Positions 12,301 through 21,984 of a stretch of 22,993 nt of DNA are shown in pieces (the stretch's first letter is position 1; the number at the start of each line of letters is the position of its first letter). The translations under genes were made by a program, and so were the position numbers. Below the pieces are notes generated by a model. It saw only the letters and a list, made by a program, of their open reading frames with translations. It did not search any database and had not been told where the DNA came from. Location: positions 1 through 22,993 of the forward strand of contig KE560852.1 of the NCBI GenBank assembly GCA_000442015.1, in the 5' to 3' direction. The DNA comes from Rozella allomycis CSF55. Lineage: Eukaryota; Rozellomycota.

Positions 12301-13331
12301 AATGGGTTATTCTGATCAACAAATTCAATCTATCATTGATAAACAGAATTTAAATTCTTTTGATATAGACTATGAAGTGCCCATCATCAAACCAGGTAAT
12401 GTCTTGTAAAAATACTTTAATTATAGGTGACGCTTCAGCTGCCGCCCCGTTTACTTCAAAGTTGTCGTCTATTCAATCAGTTTGTCACATTCTAAGACAA
12501 GGTAGATGCACTCTCGTTACTACAATTCAAATGTACAAAATTTTAGCTTTAAATTGTTTAATCTCTGCCTACTCTATGACTGTCATGACTCTAGATGGTC
12601 TCAGATCTTCAGACTTTCAACAAACATTCGCAGGTATTATAGAATAGGTTTATTAATCTAGGTAATCAATTTNACATTCGCAGGTATTATAGAATAGATT
12701 TATTAATCTAGGTAATCTATTTCAAAAATTTGTAATTTAGGTATCATTTTGGCTTCTTCTTTTCTTTTTCTATCTCAGTCTAAGCCTCTAGATCAGCTGT
12801 CTATTTATAGACCTCCTTACAAGATATTTTCATTCTACTTTTTATCTTCTCTCTTGATTCAATTCGCTATTCACTTCTCTTGTTTATTTTATACTGTTTC
12901 TCTCGTCAAATCAATCTCTGGTCAATTAGATTACAATCTAGAAAGAAAATTCGAACCAAATCTATTAAACTCTTCAATCTTTCTTTTATCGCTCTCAATG
13001 CAAGTCTCCACCTTTCTTGCAAACTATCAAGTACACTTGTTTACCATTTATAATCAAGGGTCATCCATTTAGAGAATCAATCTCTGAAAACAAAAAATTA
13101 AGAAACTCTCTACTAGTAGCTGGATCAGTGGCATTCATTTGTGCATTGGAAATATTCCCAGATTTCAATAATGTAAATTACTTCTTTTAAATCAATCAGT
13201 GGCTGCAGATTGTTCCTTTTCCTGAATCTTTTAAATCTACTTTTGTTTTTATTCTTTTCTTTGATTTTATCGCCTGCTATCTTGTCGAGTATTTTTCCAA
13301 ACTACTCTTTTACAAAAGTCAAAATGTTTAA
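9398..13331 (+). CDS. SPF1: P5A-type ATPase (Spf1/ATP13A1), ER; one frameshift
   Basis: Family role: ER transmembrane-helix dislocase, formerly called manganese transporter. Nine exons are split by introns at 9652-9678, 10047-10072, 10126-10153, 10538-10594 (double), 12396-12426, 12684-12740 (double), 13031-13058 and 13173-13199. With duplications at 9905 and 12673 collapsed and the frameshift bridged, the product is 1186 residues, normal for Spf1. Motifs: [20 protein letters not shown] (actuator), PPELPMEL in TM4, [10 protein letters not shown] with the phosphorylated Asp, KGAPE (ATP binding), [29 protein letters not shown] and the C-terminal helices. At 12193-12196 GTTT should be GTT: HIGV then ALLNASEDD needs a one-base skip. 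Three Ser/Thr/Asn/Asp-rich inserts lie in the cytoplasmic loop. Start at 9398 is chosen because [14 protein letters not shown] aligns with the family's N-terminus. AATAAA lies at 13339-13344. Confidence 0.9.
9865..9945. repeat. 40-bp duplicated contig overlap around the N at 9905
   Basis: Bases 9865-9904 and 9906-9945 match except for two positions (GTGG/GCGG, GAGCTG/GAGTTG). Only one copy is compatible with the ATPase frame; reading through both shifts the frame. Confidence 0.88.
10538..10594 (+). other. Back-to-back double intron (28 + 29 nt) in the P5A ATPase
   Basis: The segment between RTG and YETSQG must be removed whole. It splits at 10565/10566 into two units, each starting GTAA and ending AG. 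Both donors sit in the context ACAG|GTAA, so removing the first unit recreates an equivalent donor for the second. Removing only one unit leaves a frame with a stop. Confidence 0.75.
11059..11115 (+). repeat. Ser/Thr microsatellite in the ATPase coding sequence
   Basis: ACT/TCT triplets repeat here (TCTACTTCTACTTCTACG and similar), encoding an S-T-S-T run between the phosphorylation site and the nucleotide-binding core. A related Asn/Thr/Ser-coding tract lies at 11407-11470. Such inserts are tolerated in loops of P-type ATPases. Confidence 0.8.
11869..11958 (+). repeat. Six 15-nt minisatellite copies coding V-D-T-T-x
   Basis: Six consecutive 15-nt units of the type GTTGATACTACTAAA run through 11869-11958, preceded by a second, Gly/Glu/Ser-coding repetitive part (11800-11868). 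They encode [25 protein letters not shown] and VDATT. The array lies just before the VTGDTLNKM segment of the P domain, in frame. Confidence 0.85.
12624..12722. repeat. 49-bp duplicated contig overlap around the N at 12673
   Basis: Bases 12624-12672 and 12674-12722 match with two differences. They hold the end of an exon (TFAG) and most of the double intron, so the intron is interrupted in the left copy and complete only in the right copy. Confidence 0.88.
12684..12740 (+). other. Second back-to-back double intron (28 + 29 nt) in the P5A ATPase
   Basis: Between TFAG and IILASSF, 57 nt must be removed. They divide at 12711/12712 into a GTATTA...CTAG unit and a GTAATC...TTAG unit. Retaining either unit brings in a stop codon. 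The junction reads CTAG|GTAA. Confidence 0.75.
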
Positions 13332-13514
13332 TACTGAAAATAAATTCACATTAAATNACATTAAATTATTTTTTTCAAATATTTAAATCATGTAAATTAT
13401 GCAAATTATTTTTAAATATTTTATTCTATTTCACGCTTATCGGCCTATTTATATCGTTATCATCTTTTTATCATCCACAAACTTAGCCACTAATATCAAA
13501 TCAAAAAATTACTA
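13332..13514. other. Gap between the ATPase and the FNT transporter
   Basis: AATAAA at 13339-13344 serves the ATPase. A 9-bp duplication (ACATTAAAT) flanks the N at 13357. The rest is AT-rich leader of the FNT gene, with AAACTTAGCCAC 25 nt before its start. No gene seen. Confidence 0.6.
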
Positions 13515-14499
13515 ATGACTGACCTCGAAAGTCAAAAACCAGCATCAAATGACCCCTTTATTAACTTCATTACTCCCCCACAAACATACAACAACCAACA
13601 CGACACTGTAGAACTACTATTCAAAAACGCAATCGGCAAATGCTCCTACAGCCCACTAGTCACACTCATCAACGGATTCCTCGCAGGTAAATATTTTCCG
13701 GTTAATTATTCAGGCATCTTTGTAGCAACAGGCGGCTTCTTCTCCATCATCGTCGGGGGTGGTTTCGACCCTAGTTTCAGCGCACTGTATCCAGCCGTGC
13801 CAAAGGTAACACATAATTGACACTCCACAACTAGGTATCCATAAATAACATTCGATATAATAGGTTACTGGTGGATTCGCATTTTCACTCGCGCTCATCC
13901 TCATTGTCTTTCTTGGCGGCGAACTGTTCACCGGAAATACAATGGTCCTCGCCCTCGGCTTGTTCGGCCGCCGGGTCAGCTACAAAAAAGTACTCATCAA
14001 TTGGCCGCTCGTGCTGCTCGGTAATGTCGCCGGGTGTATTTTCATGGCGTACTTTTTCGGCTACCTCACTGAAATCTTCAAAATGGATCCCTTCCTAACG
14101 TAAAACAAAACAATCCATTTAATCAAGGTACCTCGTGCATCTTACTGAAAAGAAGTGCAGGCTCGCCGTCCACGTCATCTTTCTCAGAGCGATTCCAGCG
14201 AATGCACTCGTTTGCATGGCGATCGTGCTCGGTACCGCGTCGAGAGACCTGACGGGAAAGTTTTTGGCGCTCGTGTTTCCCGTCGTGGCGTTTGCGGCGA
14301 TTGGGTTCGAGCATTCGATTGCAAACTCGTTTTATCTGTCGCAAGGTATGGTGTTTCGTTGAATGTTGTAGGTTGGATGTATGGCGCGGATGCAGAGGGC
14401 GCGTTTGTAAATTTCTTTGTCGCTCTGCTGGGGAATATTGTTGGAGGCGCACTGTTTGTCGCCGGGTCGCAGTATTTCATTTACAAGAATTCACATTGA
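13515..14499 (+). CDS. Formate/nitrite transporter family channel
   Basis: Pentameric plasma-membrane channel for small monovalent anions such as formate, nitrite or lactate. Five exons join over introns at 13687-13713 (27), 13806-13863 (double, 58), 14100-14127 (28) and 14346-14371 (26), giving 281 residues. Visible in order: cytoplasmic N-terminus of about 45 residues, TM1 with NGFLAGIFVATGG, TM2 with VFLGGELFTGN (Omega-loop region), the C-terminal half with FLRAIPANALVCMAI, and GFEHSIANSFY with the central pore His. The usual NWLV after TM4 is NALV, a Trp to Ala change. Codons end in G or C much more often than in neighbouring genes, which could reflect strong expression or acquisition from elsewhere. 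The gene is convergent with PEX1. AATAAA is at 14519-14524. Confidence 0.9.
13806..13863 (+). other. Back-to-back double intron (29 + 29 nt) in the FNT gene
   Basis: The segment between AVPK and VTGGFAF splits at 13834/13835 into GTAACA...CTAG and GTATCC...ATAG, each 29 nt. Keeping the first unit alone gives a TGA stop; keeping the second alone shifts the frame. The following exon also begins with GT. Confidence 0.75.
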
Positions 14500-14582
14500 A
14501 TGTGCGAATCTTGGATTTAATAAACATTTTATACACATGAGATAATAGTTTTGAAAATACGTTTATTAAACATTGATTTCAT

Positions 14583-17131
14583 TTATCGATGAATTACCCT
14601 TTGTGCAGATACATCGCGCCTGCTGTTCATAAACTCATTGAATCTAACTTTACAAATATTAAACTGAATACATTCTTCTGGAATCATTGAGAGATTTATG
14701 AAAAGTCTCGTTCAATTGAAGATTTTGGGCTTCATCTAAAATCATCTCGAGTTTTATTTTTTGTTTTTCATGGATAAGATTGAGGTAACAATTCTGGAAT
14801 AAACTTTGAATATCAGAGTAAGAAAACATTTCCGTGCCATCAATCAATCTTTCCAGCGCTTCATGATCATTTTCAACACTGTACGTAGCCATTAATGAAA
14901 GAATAATCTTTCTTATAATTACAAAATTTTTACTTGCTTCCTTTCTTCTTTAGTTGGCAAATCAAAGAATATTTTGACGCCAAGTCTCCCTGGTCTGAGA
15001 ACTGCCGAGTCAATCAAGTCAGGGCGACTAAATGTAGATGAGTGTAAATAATTACTTTGAAGCAGCCACAACTAGGACATTCTTGCGCTCTTCGAACCCA
15101 TCGAGCTCTGTTAAAAGTTGATTAACAACCCTGTCCGTTACCCCGGAAGAGTCCAAGCCCCTGTTTTGTCGTAATTAAAAACTAACCTTTTGGGCGCAAG
15201 TGCTTCAAACTCATCAAAAAATATCACGCTAGGGCTATTGGATTTGGCCTTTGAGAAAAGATCCCTTATTCCCTTTTCGCTCCCTCCTATGTATTTGTCC
15301 AGCAATTCTGGTCCCTTTATGTAGTACACTGGTAACTTGAAAGACTTTAAGAATTTATGCATCAGAGTTTTTCCCGTTCCAGAGAAACCGTAAAATAAAA
15401 CCCTATTGAAGATCTTTTGCTATTGTACCCGTTTGGTGGATCGATTTTTGATTCCTTAAAGAGCCTTTGGTAAATGGCTGGCCAGACAACCAATTTTTCT
15501 AGTTGCTGTGTTTGGTTATGTAAACCAACAACTTCAACTTTTTCAATTTCTTCAGGGATGGAACTCTTTTTAATTAATGAGATTTGATAAAAGTCTTTGG
15601 TGTTTTTCAAATTCTCTGAACAATGAGAGGCATCAAGTCCAATCAACGCCGCACTGAAAGACAAGTTGGAAATCAATTCGATAAAATTCTTTTATAGTCT
15701 TGAAATGCATTTTACCGGTTCTTTGACAACCCAAAAATGAGCATTGAAGAGGCACAATAAAGTCGGGCGTCTAACTAGTTGTGATAATTTAAAGAGTTTT
15801 AAGAACTCGCTCATACTCACATGTTTGCAGTTTACAAAAGTCACTTTTAAATGTGGATAATGATTATGAAATTGATGGATGATTTTTAAGAATGTCATTT
15901 CATTCAATTCTTTAAATCTACCATTCACAATAAAGTTTTTGAATTTTTTGTTGAATTCTATATTTTCATCCAAGTTTAAATGGTTCTCTATTTTCTTCAA
16001 TCTTGGATTAAATTTGTGAGTGGCATTCTCAATGATACAATGCAATTTATTTTCTTCTGAATGGTTCAATCGGATAATAGAATCCCCAAAAGAATAATCA
16101 ACACCTTTTGTTAAAGTTAATGGGCTAGAAAGACTAAGATTTTCGTTCGATGACTCAATAACGCATTCACTAATTTTTGCAAGTGCATTTTGGTCGATTG
16201 GTTTGATACTTTATTAGATTTGAAGATTTAAATTACACAACTAGATCATTTTTAAATATTTGGTTCAACAATGCAATCTTTTTAGAAATGACAATTTTTC
16301 CCTCTTCCAGGGTTTCATCATTCAAAACATTCAAAACGATTTCTTTATAATTAAATGAAAAATATGAAATAAATCTTGCCAACACATATTTAGTATTTGA
16401 TTTATAGTTCACGCGACATTCATTTGCACCAAGACTATCATTTGTGTCGACCGAGAATACTTGGGCGTCAAAGCTAGATTGAAAAGTCTCTTTTTGAATT
16501 TTCTTATTCGTCTTTTCTTGGCTCATAATTATCAACTCCGTTCCTGAATTTAAGATGGCAACATTTTCGTTGCTATCAAATGTTACTCTCAGTGTACAAT
16601 TAATTGCTTACCAACTTCAATATTAATTATATTCTTAAATACCCTTATTGGTATCACTTGCCCTTTTCTAATGATTCGTACCTGCCGCAAAAATTCATCT
16701 TCTAAGAATTCACTATTATTTTCCTCTATTGAAGTACTTTAATTATTACAATTATTTGCCAGTCTATCTCTTCAACAGGCCTCAATAACACCTGAGAGCA
16801 TGATTGAGGTACTAATTCCAGTATCTCATAAAATACTTCATCTCCGGTATTTACACCAATTTTCTTTGAAAACTCGCAGTCAATTATTATAGCTCCTTCA
16901 TGTGAAAATGAACATTCGCCATTCCAAACCAAATATATTGTTTCTCTATTAATTGATGGTTTTAGTGACACGGATACAAATATTTGGCCGCTTTGATAGT
17001 ATTAAACTAAAATGTTCTTACGAATTAAAATTTAAAGTGTTTTCAAATGGAAGTGCTATGAACCCCCCTTTTAAATCTCCAACAACAATTTTAGAAAGTT
17101 TCCACATATGGACTAATACGAGGGTCACCAT
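14583..17131 (-). CDS. PEX1: Peroxisome biogenesis AAA-ATPase PEX1, short form
   Basis: With PEX6 it extracts ubiquitinated PEX5 from the peroxisome membrane. Eleven exons join over introns at 16991-17021, 16724-16749, 16586-16611, 16209-16236, 15689-15715, 15403-15428, 15161-15186, 15028-15055, 14908-14933 and 14644-14671 (26-31 nt), giving 758 residues versus over 1000 in yeast and human. The N-terminal double-psi-barrel part is clear ([23 protein letters not shown]). The D1 region shows no Walker A or B. D2 is intact: [36 protein letters not shown] and [19 protein letters not shown]. The start could be 17131 or the next ATG at 17107 ([10 protein letters not shown]). The last exon (61 nt) was placed by a 28-nt intron and is less certain. 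One donor is GTTAGT rather than GTA. AATAAA lies at 14562-14567 on the complement. Confidence 0.9.
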
Positions 17132-17220
17132 TGATGCAATCAATGACGATTGAAGAATAGAAAAAATATATCAATGGAGGTTGAATAATGTAAAAAAATA
17201 TATTATTCCGATGAAATGAC

Positions 17221-18176
17221 ATGGATACAGAGGCCACAATCAGTGAACTCATCGCCGTAGTTGCTTTCGATTGTTTAAGCTTCTTCTTCTCACTCTACAT
17301 ATTTTTTAGATTTTACAAAAGAGGAGACTCAGATATATCTACTATTGCAGGATTATATTATTTCATGTTTATTGGTCTGTTTTACCTTGAAGCTGGTCTG
17401 CGATTTATAATAGAGTATTTTGCCTACAGCAAAAAGGTCAACATGTTCGAATACTACGTATTTTTCTCCTGGATTGACATTTTTGAATCTTCATTTATTA
17501 CAGCTGAGAATATTAGTTCGCTCTTCTTTTTTATGGCATTCTGGGGAAAAGTCATGATGGCCAATCAAAAATTTAATACTCCCCTATGGATGCATCGTAT
17601 TTCGCGGCACACAAGATCTGCATCATCAATTAAAACATTGAAATGGATCCTTGCAATTTTCTTTATCACTGTAATTCTAACTCAAGTCATTGGTTTAAGA
17701 GATGTTGTTCTAGTATATTCAATAAGGGCGTTAATAATAACACCTTTGGGCGCTATAATCAACATCCTACTAGTTCCGTTCTTTAGTAAAAAAATCTTTT
17801 CCTATACATAGTACACTCGGTATACATCATAATAAGCTGCCGGTTTAACCAAAAAAGACAAGCTAAAAAATCTCATATCAATCTGCGGCCTTTGTATAAA
17901 CTAAGTTTTTCCTTCCTTTGGGCAGCATTGGTATATATTACCTATGCTTATTCAGCGTTTGATATTCCATTGTCGTATTTACAAGATGCAAAATATTGCA
18001 AAGGGCAACTCGAAGCAGAGATGTTCATCAGAAAGTTCCAACCGCTAGTCGGTTACATGATTGCAGGATCGCGTGGAATTGGTTATTCAGTGGCATTTCT
18101 TTGGAATGATGGCAACCGAAAGTCAGAAAATGATTCAAAAAATAGTACAGCTAGAATAAAAAAGTCCCAAAATTAA
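17221..18176 (+). CDS. Seven-transmembrane protein, GPCR-like topology
   Basis: Exons 17221-17810 and 17837-18176 join over a 26-nt intron, giving 309 residues. Seven hydrophobic segments can be counted: around residues 7-30, 40-65, 75-110, 140-160, 165-195, 222-245 and 268-295, the last carrying MIAGSRGIGYSVAFLWN. A short acidic N-terminus and a charged, Ser/Lys-rich C-terminus (ENDSKNSTARIKKS) flank them. The layout and the RGxGYSVAF ending resemble seven-TM receptors of amoebae and fungi, but no diagnostic motif (DRY, NPxxY) is present, so receptor function is inference only. It is divergent from PEX1 with an 89-bp gap. No AATAAA was found close to the stop. Confidence 0.75.
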
Positions 18177-18257
18177 GTTTCATGATCATTTATTTCGCTT
18201 TGCAGAGATTTTTGCTGCTTTTAACATTCTAGCCTTGATTAAGTTAGTACATGAAGA

Positions 18258-19389
18258 TTATACCTTTTGTTTCTTTTGCAACTTTTTAAATAGTTTATTA
18301 ATCAAGATCAATTTTCTAAAGTTTTCGTGATCAACGCAAGATTCTGGTAGCAGTGAAGAGGGCCCAATTTGGCCAACTGATTTTCTTCCTTGAATCCATT
18401 TTATATAATTTTTGGATTCTTCGTAAGTAAACTTGTTTCCTCTTATGTCAATAGTCCAAAGATTAATGGATTCAATGTCTGTAAAAACATTTAGGCCTTC
18501 TAACTGATTCCTAATAGATAAAAAAAGATATCATGTACGATATTGATGATATTTGGCAATCTACCAAAATCAAATCTTGAAGCGTGTTGTTTTTCGATAA
18601 GGATTGAATAATTTGCCCGAAACAACCGCCAACAGTATTTCCAGTTAAATCGAGAGATCTTTAACTTAACACCAAAAATAAGTCTGTTTTACAATAATCG
18701 AAAGCTAAACTTTAATATTTCAGTTAATGGAGGTATGTATGAAGCATTACAGTCGCAATATCTAAATGAGATATGCTCCAGTTTAGAATTCAAGCAATTT
18801 GAAAGTAATCCAGTAAAAAATCCGTTAAGAGCGTTTGGTTCCATAGAATTGAAATTCATGTTCAACATTTTCAAAGACGAATTTGATGATATTTGATGCA
18901 ACAAGTTCTTGGAAAAGGAAGAAGAGCATTTCACCATTTCAAGGGTTTCAAGTTCTTTTGACGATACTATGAAATCACACTTATAAGCCAAATAATGATG
19001 ATTTACAAATTTAATGAGAGAGTTAGGGCTTACAACAGTGTCCACAAACGACAGATACTTCAATTTATCATAGCTCTGAAGAAACTCAAATAGAGTTTCA
19101 AAGTCATATTGGCCCAATTCTTTTACTCCATGTAACGACAACTTTCCATTAAAATTGACTTAATTACCTTTTTAAAATATGCCTTTTCACTTAAACTCAA
19201 TTTTATTTCGCTGATTAACGGTATAAAGGGCTGTCTCATGTAAATCTTGCATTTTTGCAAATATTCAATTTTGCATTCATTCAAATGTCTAACTATGGTT
19301 ACCTTTTCATCAATTTTCAGTTTCTTTGTTTGTCCTTTAGACTTTTTGTCATTTTTCTTGGAAGAACCGCCGACTCTTTTTTCCGCCAT
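18258..19389 (-). CDS. Leucine-rich repeat protein (ribonuclease-inhibitor type)
   Basis: Exons 19389-19168, 19141-18693, 18658-18539 and 18510-18258 join over introns of 26, 34 and 28 nt, giving 347 residues. The N-terminus is Lys/Ser-rich and probably disordered (about residues 1-25), followed by a helical cap with conserved-looking Cys (ECKIEYLQKCKIYMRQP). LRRs follow: KKLSLHGVKELG, LKYLSFVD, LETLEMVKC, LKMLNMNFN, LEHISFRYC, LSLDLTGNTVGG, LQDLILVDC and INLWTIDIRGNKF. The C-terminal tail is basic. No enzymatic domain is seen; a scaffold role is likely but the partner is unknown. The 34-nt intron has two candidate acceptors six bases apart, the nearer of which creates a stop. Divergent from the SNF2 gene with a 129-bp gap. 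Confidence 0.78.
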
Positions 19390-19518
19390 AGAAACGGAAA
19401 GATTTGTCAGTCAACAGTCGGAAATTTCTTGCAGTAATAAAGATTTAATGTCGTTGAAAAACCGATAATCATCTTTTTTTGAAAGCAACAATTTGTAAAA
19501 TTGAAAACAGAAAAAGCG

Positions 19519-21848
19519 ATGTTGACATGGGAGTTATCAGAAAATGATGCGTACATCGGATCTAAGTTTTCGATGCCTAAAACGCACTACGATAAACTCT
19601 ACCAGCACCAAAAAGAGGGTATTTCTTGGCTTACAAATATTTTTTTCAGTGATCACCTCGTAAAGGGTGCCCTTTTGAACGACGATATGGGGTATATGTT
19701 ATTTTTTCGAAAGATAGACTTGGAAAGACTATTCAAACGATATGTTTTTTAAAAGGACTTTTCAAAGGAAAGGCAATTAAGAATGCACTGATTGTTGCTC
19801 CAGTTTCAGTTTTTGATTCTTGGATGAGAGAGTTGAATCATTGGGCGGGGAATATAAATTGTTTGATTTTGTCTTCCAAACTCCCCTTGCATGAATTCAA
19901 TAAGGCACTTAGGTTATTCAAGGAAGGAGGCATGGTTCTTGTCACAAATTATCAATTAATACAGTCACGATCAGATAAATTTTCAGATGCATTTTCCACC
20001 GATGTCTTAGTTTTGGATGAAGGTCATTGTTTGAAAGGTAGAAACACGAAAACCACTAAAAGCGTGAGATCTATTAATGCGAAATTCAGACTGTTGTTAT
20101 CCGGGACTGTTATTCAAAATAATATTGATGTATCTATTTAATTTCTAAGATATAGGAATTATGGTCGTTATTTGATGTTATAGGACAGGGTAAAATAATT
20201 GGTTCGTATTCAAATTTTTCGTCTCGATTTAAAAAGCAGCTTAAGAATGTAACTTTCATATATTGTGTTTCCCAGATAGACGAGAATAGCGCTGAAAATC
20301 AAGTAGCAATGTCGTCATTGAAGAAGATGATTGATCCTTATATCTTGAGTAGGAGCAAAAGCATTTTAAATGTTCTCAAGGCCAAAAAATTTGAATATGT
20401 TGTTTGGCTTCAATTGCTTGCGAATCAAGAAGAAGTTTATAAAAGAATTGTAAAAGGAGTTGTATTAGAAGAAATGGTAATTTGCCAAGAAAATTAATCA
20501 TAGAAAAAACAACCATTTATTTACATTAATCAGCTACGAAGAGCTTGCAGCATCGCTCATTTAGGGCAGTTTCAGGCATCCGTTTTAAGAGAGTAAATTA
20601 TTCAAGTTTCTTTTAAAGAAATTTGAATACTGAGAGCCTTTCAAAAGTATTGGCATCTTCTACAAAGTTGAAATTTCTCGACGAGTTCATACCTTTTCTT
20701 CATGAAACGAAATTTAAATGCTTGTTTTTCGCAAGGAATTTACTAACTTTGGATTATATTGAAATGATTATAAAGTCAAAAGTAATAATGTATATATTTC
20801 AGGATAAGGACTTGAATTCTCTACGATTAGACGGCGATACCGATAACAGTGAGCGCCAAAAATTGGTCAATGAGTTTAATGAAAATGAAAACATTTTTGC
20901 CTTTCTTTGTACCATTCAATGCGGTTCTGTAGGATTAACATTAACTGGTGCCGATTGTGTTGTAATCTGTAATTAAATTCATTTTGGTGTTTAATAGTCG
21001 ACCCTGAATGGAACCCCGCTATTGATGAACAGGCTGTTGATAGGGCGTATAGAATAAAACAAACTAAAGATGTCGTTACGTTTCGTTTTATTACTTGCAA
21101 CACTGTCGAAGAATCCCTTTATTACAAACAAACAGTGAAATCTTCTATGAAGAAATCCTTTTTTGAAGGAAACTTGCATAAATCGTAACTTTTCCCCCTT
21201 AAATTAAAAGGCCATTTTCTGAAAGCGATTTGACAAAAATATTATCCTTTGAGTCTAGCAAAAGGAGCCAAATTTGTGACCAATTAAAGAACACTATCAC
21301 TTTTGTTGATATCCCAGAAAGAATTTCCTTGTTAACAATGCACTGTTCAACGCTTAATAGTAAAATGAATTGATAAAACTAAATTAGATGTTTACGGTCT
21401 CACTGAACATTCCTCTGACTTGATAAATGAGAAATTGAATATGTCTGACCTGCAAAATAAAGAATTAGAAGAGTTGACGACGAAAGTAGGAAAAGATTTG
21501 CTATTGGAAGAATCCCCAATAGCTTTGAGAAAGCAAAATACACCGCTTCTAAAATCAGACTGCCTTGAGTATCTTAAACATAGAGTCCTAAATGAATCTC
21601 CTTTATTGAATAAAAACACAAGAACCAACTTTCAACAAAGTGATGTAGAATCCACATCTCTTTACGACTCATTTCAAAGCTTTTCAAATAATGACGACTC
21701 TTCTTCCGAGGAAGACGTGATTGAGTTATTGTCTTCACCAATAATTCTCGATAAAAGAAAGGGGCGAAAGTATAGCGAATGCGATGTTGTGATTATATCT
21801 GATAGTGATTCTGACACCCATTCAGAAAAAGAAATAATCATTTTGTAG
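19519..21848 (+). CDS. SNF2-family DNA translocase, ERCC6L/PICH-like
   Basis: Ten exons join over introns at 19692-19717, 20130-20155, 20249-20275, 20477-20503, 20593-20618, 20782-20808, 20969-20997, 21185-21210 and 21360-21387 (26-29 nt), giving 695 residues. Motifs in order: YQHQKEGISWL, DDMG-LGKT (Walker A, split by intron 1), LIVAPVSVFDSW, VLDEGH (Walker B), LLSGTVIQNN, NQLRRACS, LRLDGDTDNSERQ, GSVGLTLTGAD, FDPEWNPAIDEQAVDRAYRIKQ and the family's GTVEE-type NTVEESLYYKQ. After the core comes VYGLTEHSSDL, as in ERCC6L. The C-terminus ends with SUMO-interacting-motif-like VVIISDSDSD and further acidic tracts. PICH resolves ultrafine anaphase DNA bridges; a CSB/RAD26 relative is the alternative. 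Deviations: GTP is GTV, and RIGQ is RIKQ. AATAAA is at 21867-21872. Confidence 0.85.
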
Positions 21849-21984
21849 GCATGTTTACTCAACTAAAATAAACTTATACTATAATATTGCTGGTTCAACA
21901 AACTTATTTTTATACAACGAATTGATAAACATAATTAAGTTCCAATTTGGCAACTAATTGACCCAAAGGGCCAAATACAAGTCC

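Noticed and set aside
14123-14480. Several overlapping open frames on both strands in the FNT gene
   Set aside because: They are shadows of a G/C-rich coding exon; only the frame with AIPANALVC and GFEHSIAN matches a family.
14659-14671. PEX1 ending at the in-frame TAA after RRMYSV
   Set aside because: A 28-nt intron of local type (14644-14671) joins to a further exon; I prefer that, but the simple stop remains possible.
18485-18538. A single 54-nt third LRR intron starting at the GTAGAT donor
   Set aside because: The first 26 nt of that reading are better as coding (VDCQISSIS); a 28-nt intron at 18511-18538 keeps the frame and fits the size class.
20782-20802. A 21-nt intron in the helicase ending at TTTCAG
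   Set aside because: Extending to the next AG gives 27 nt and the exact ERCC6L spacing before the RLDG motif; 21 nt would be the only unit under 26.
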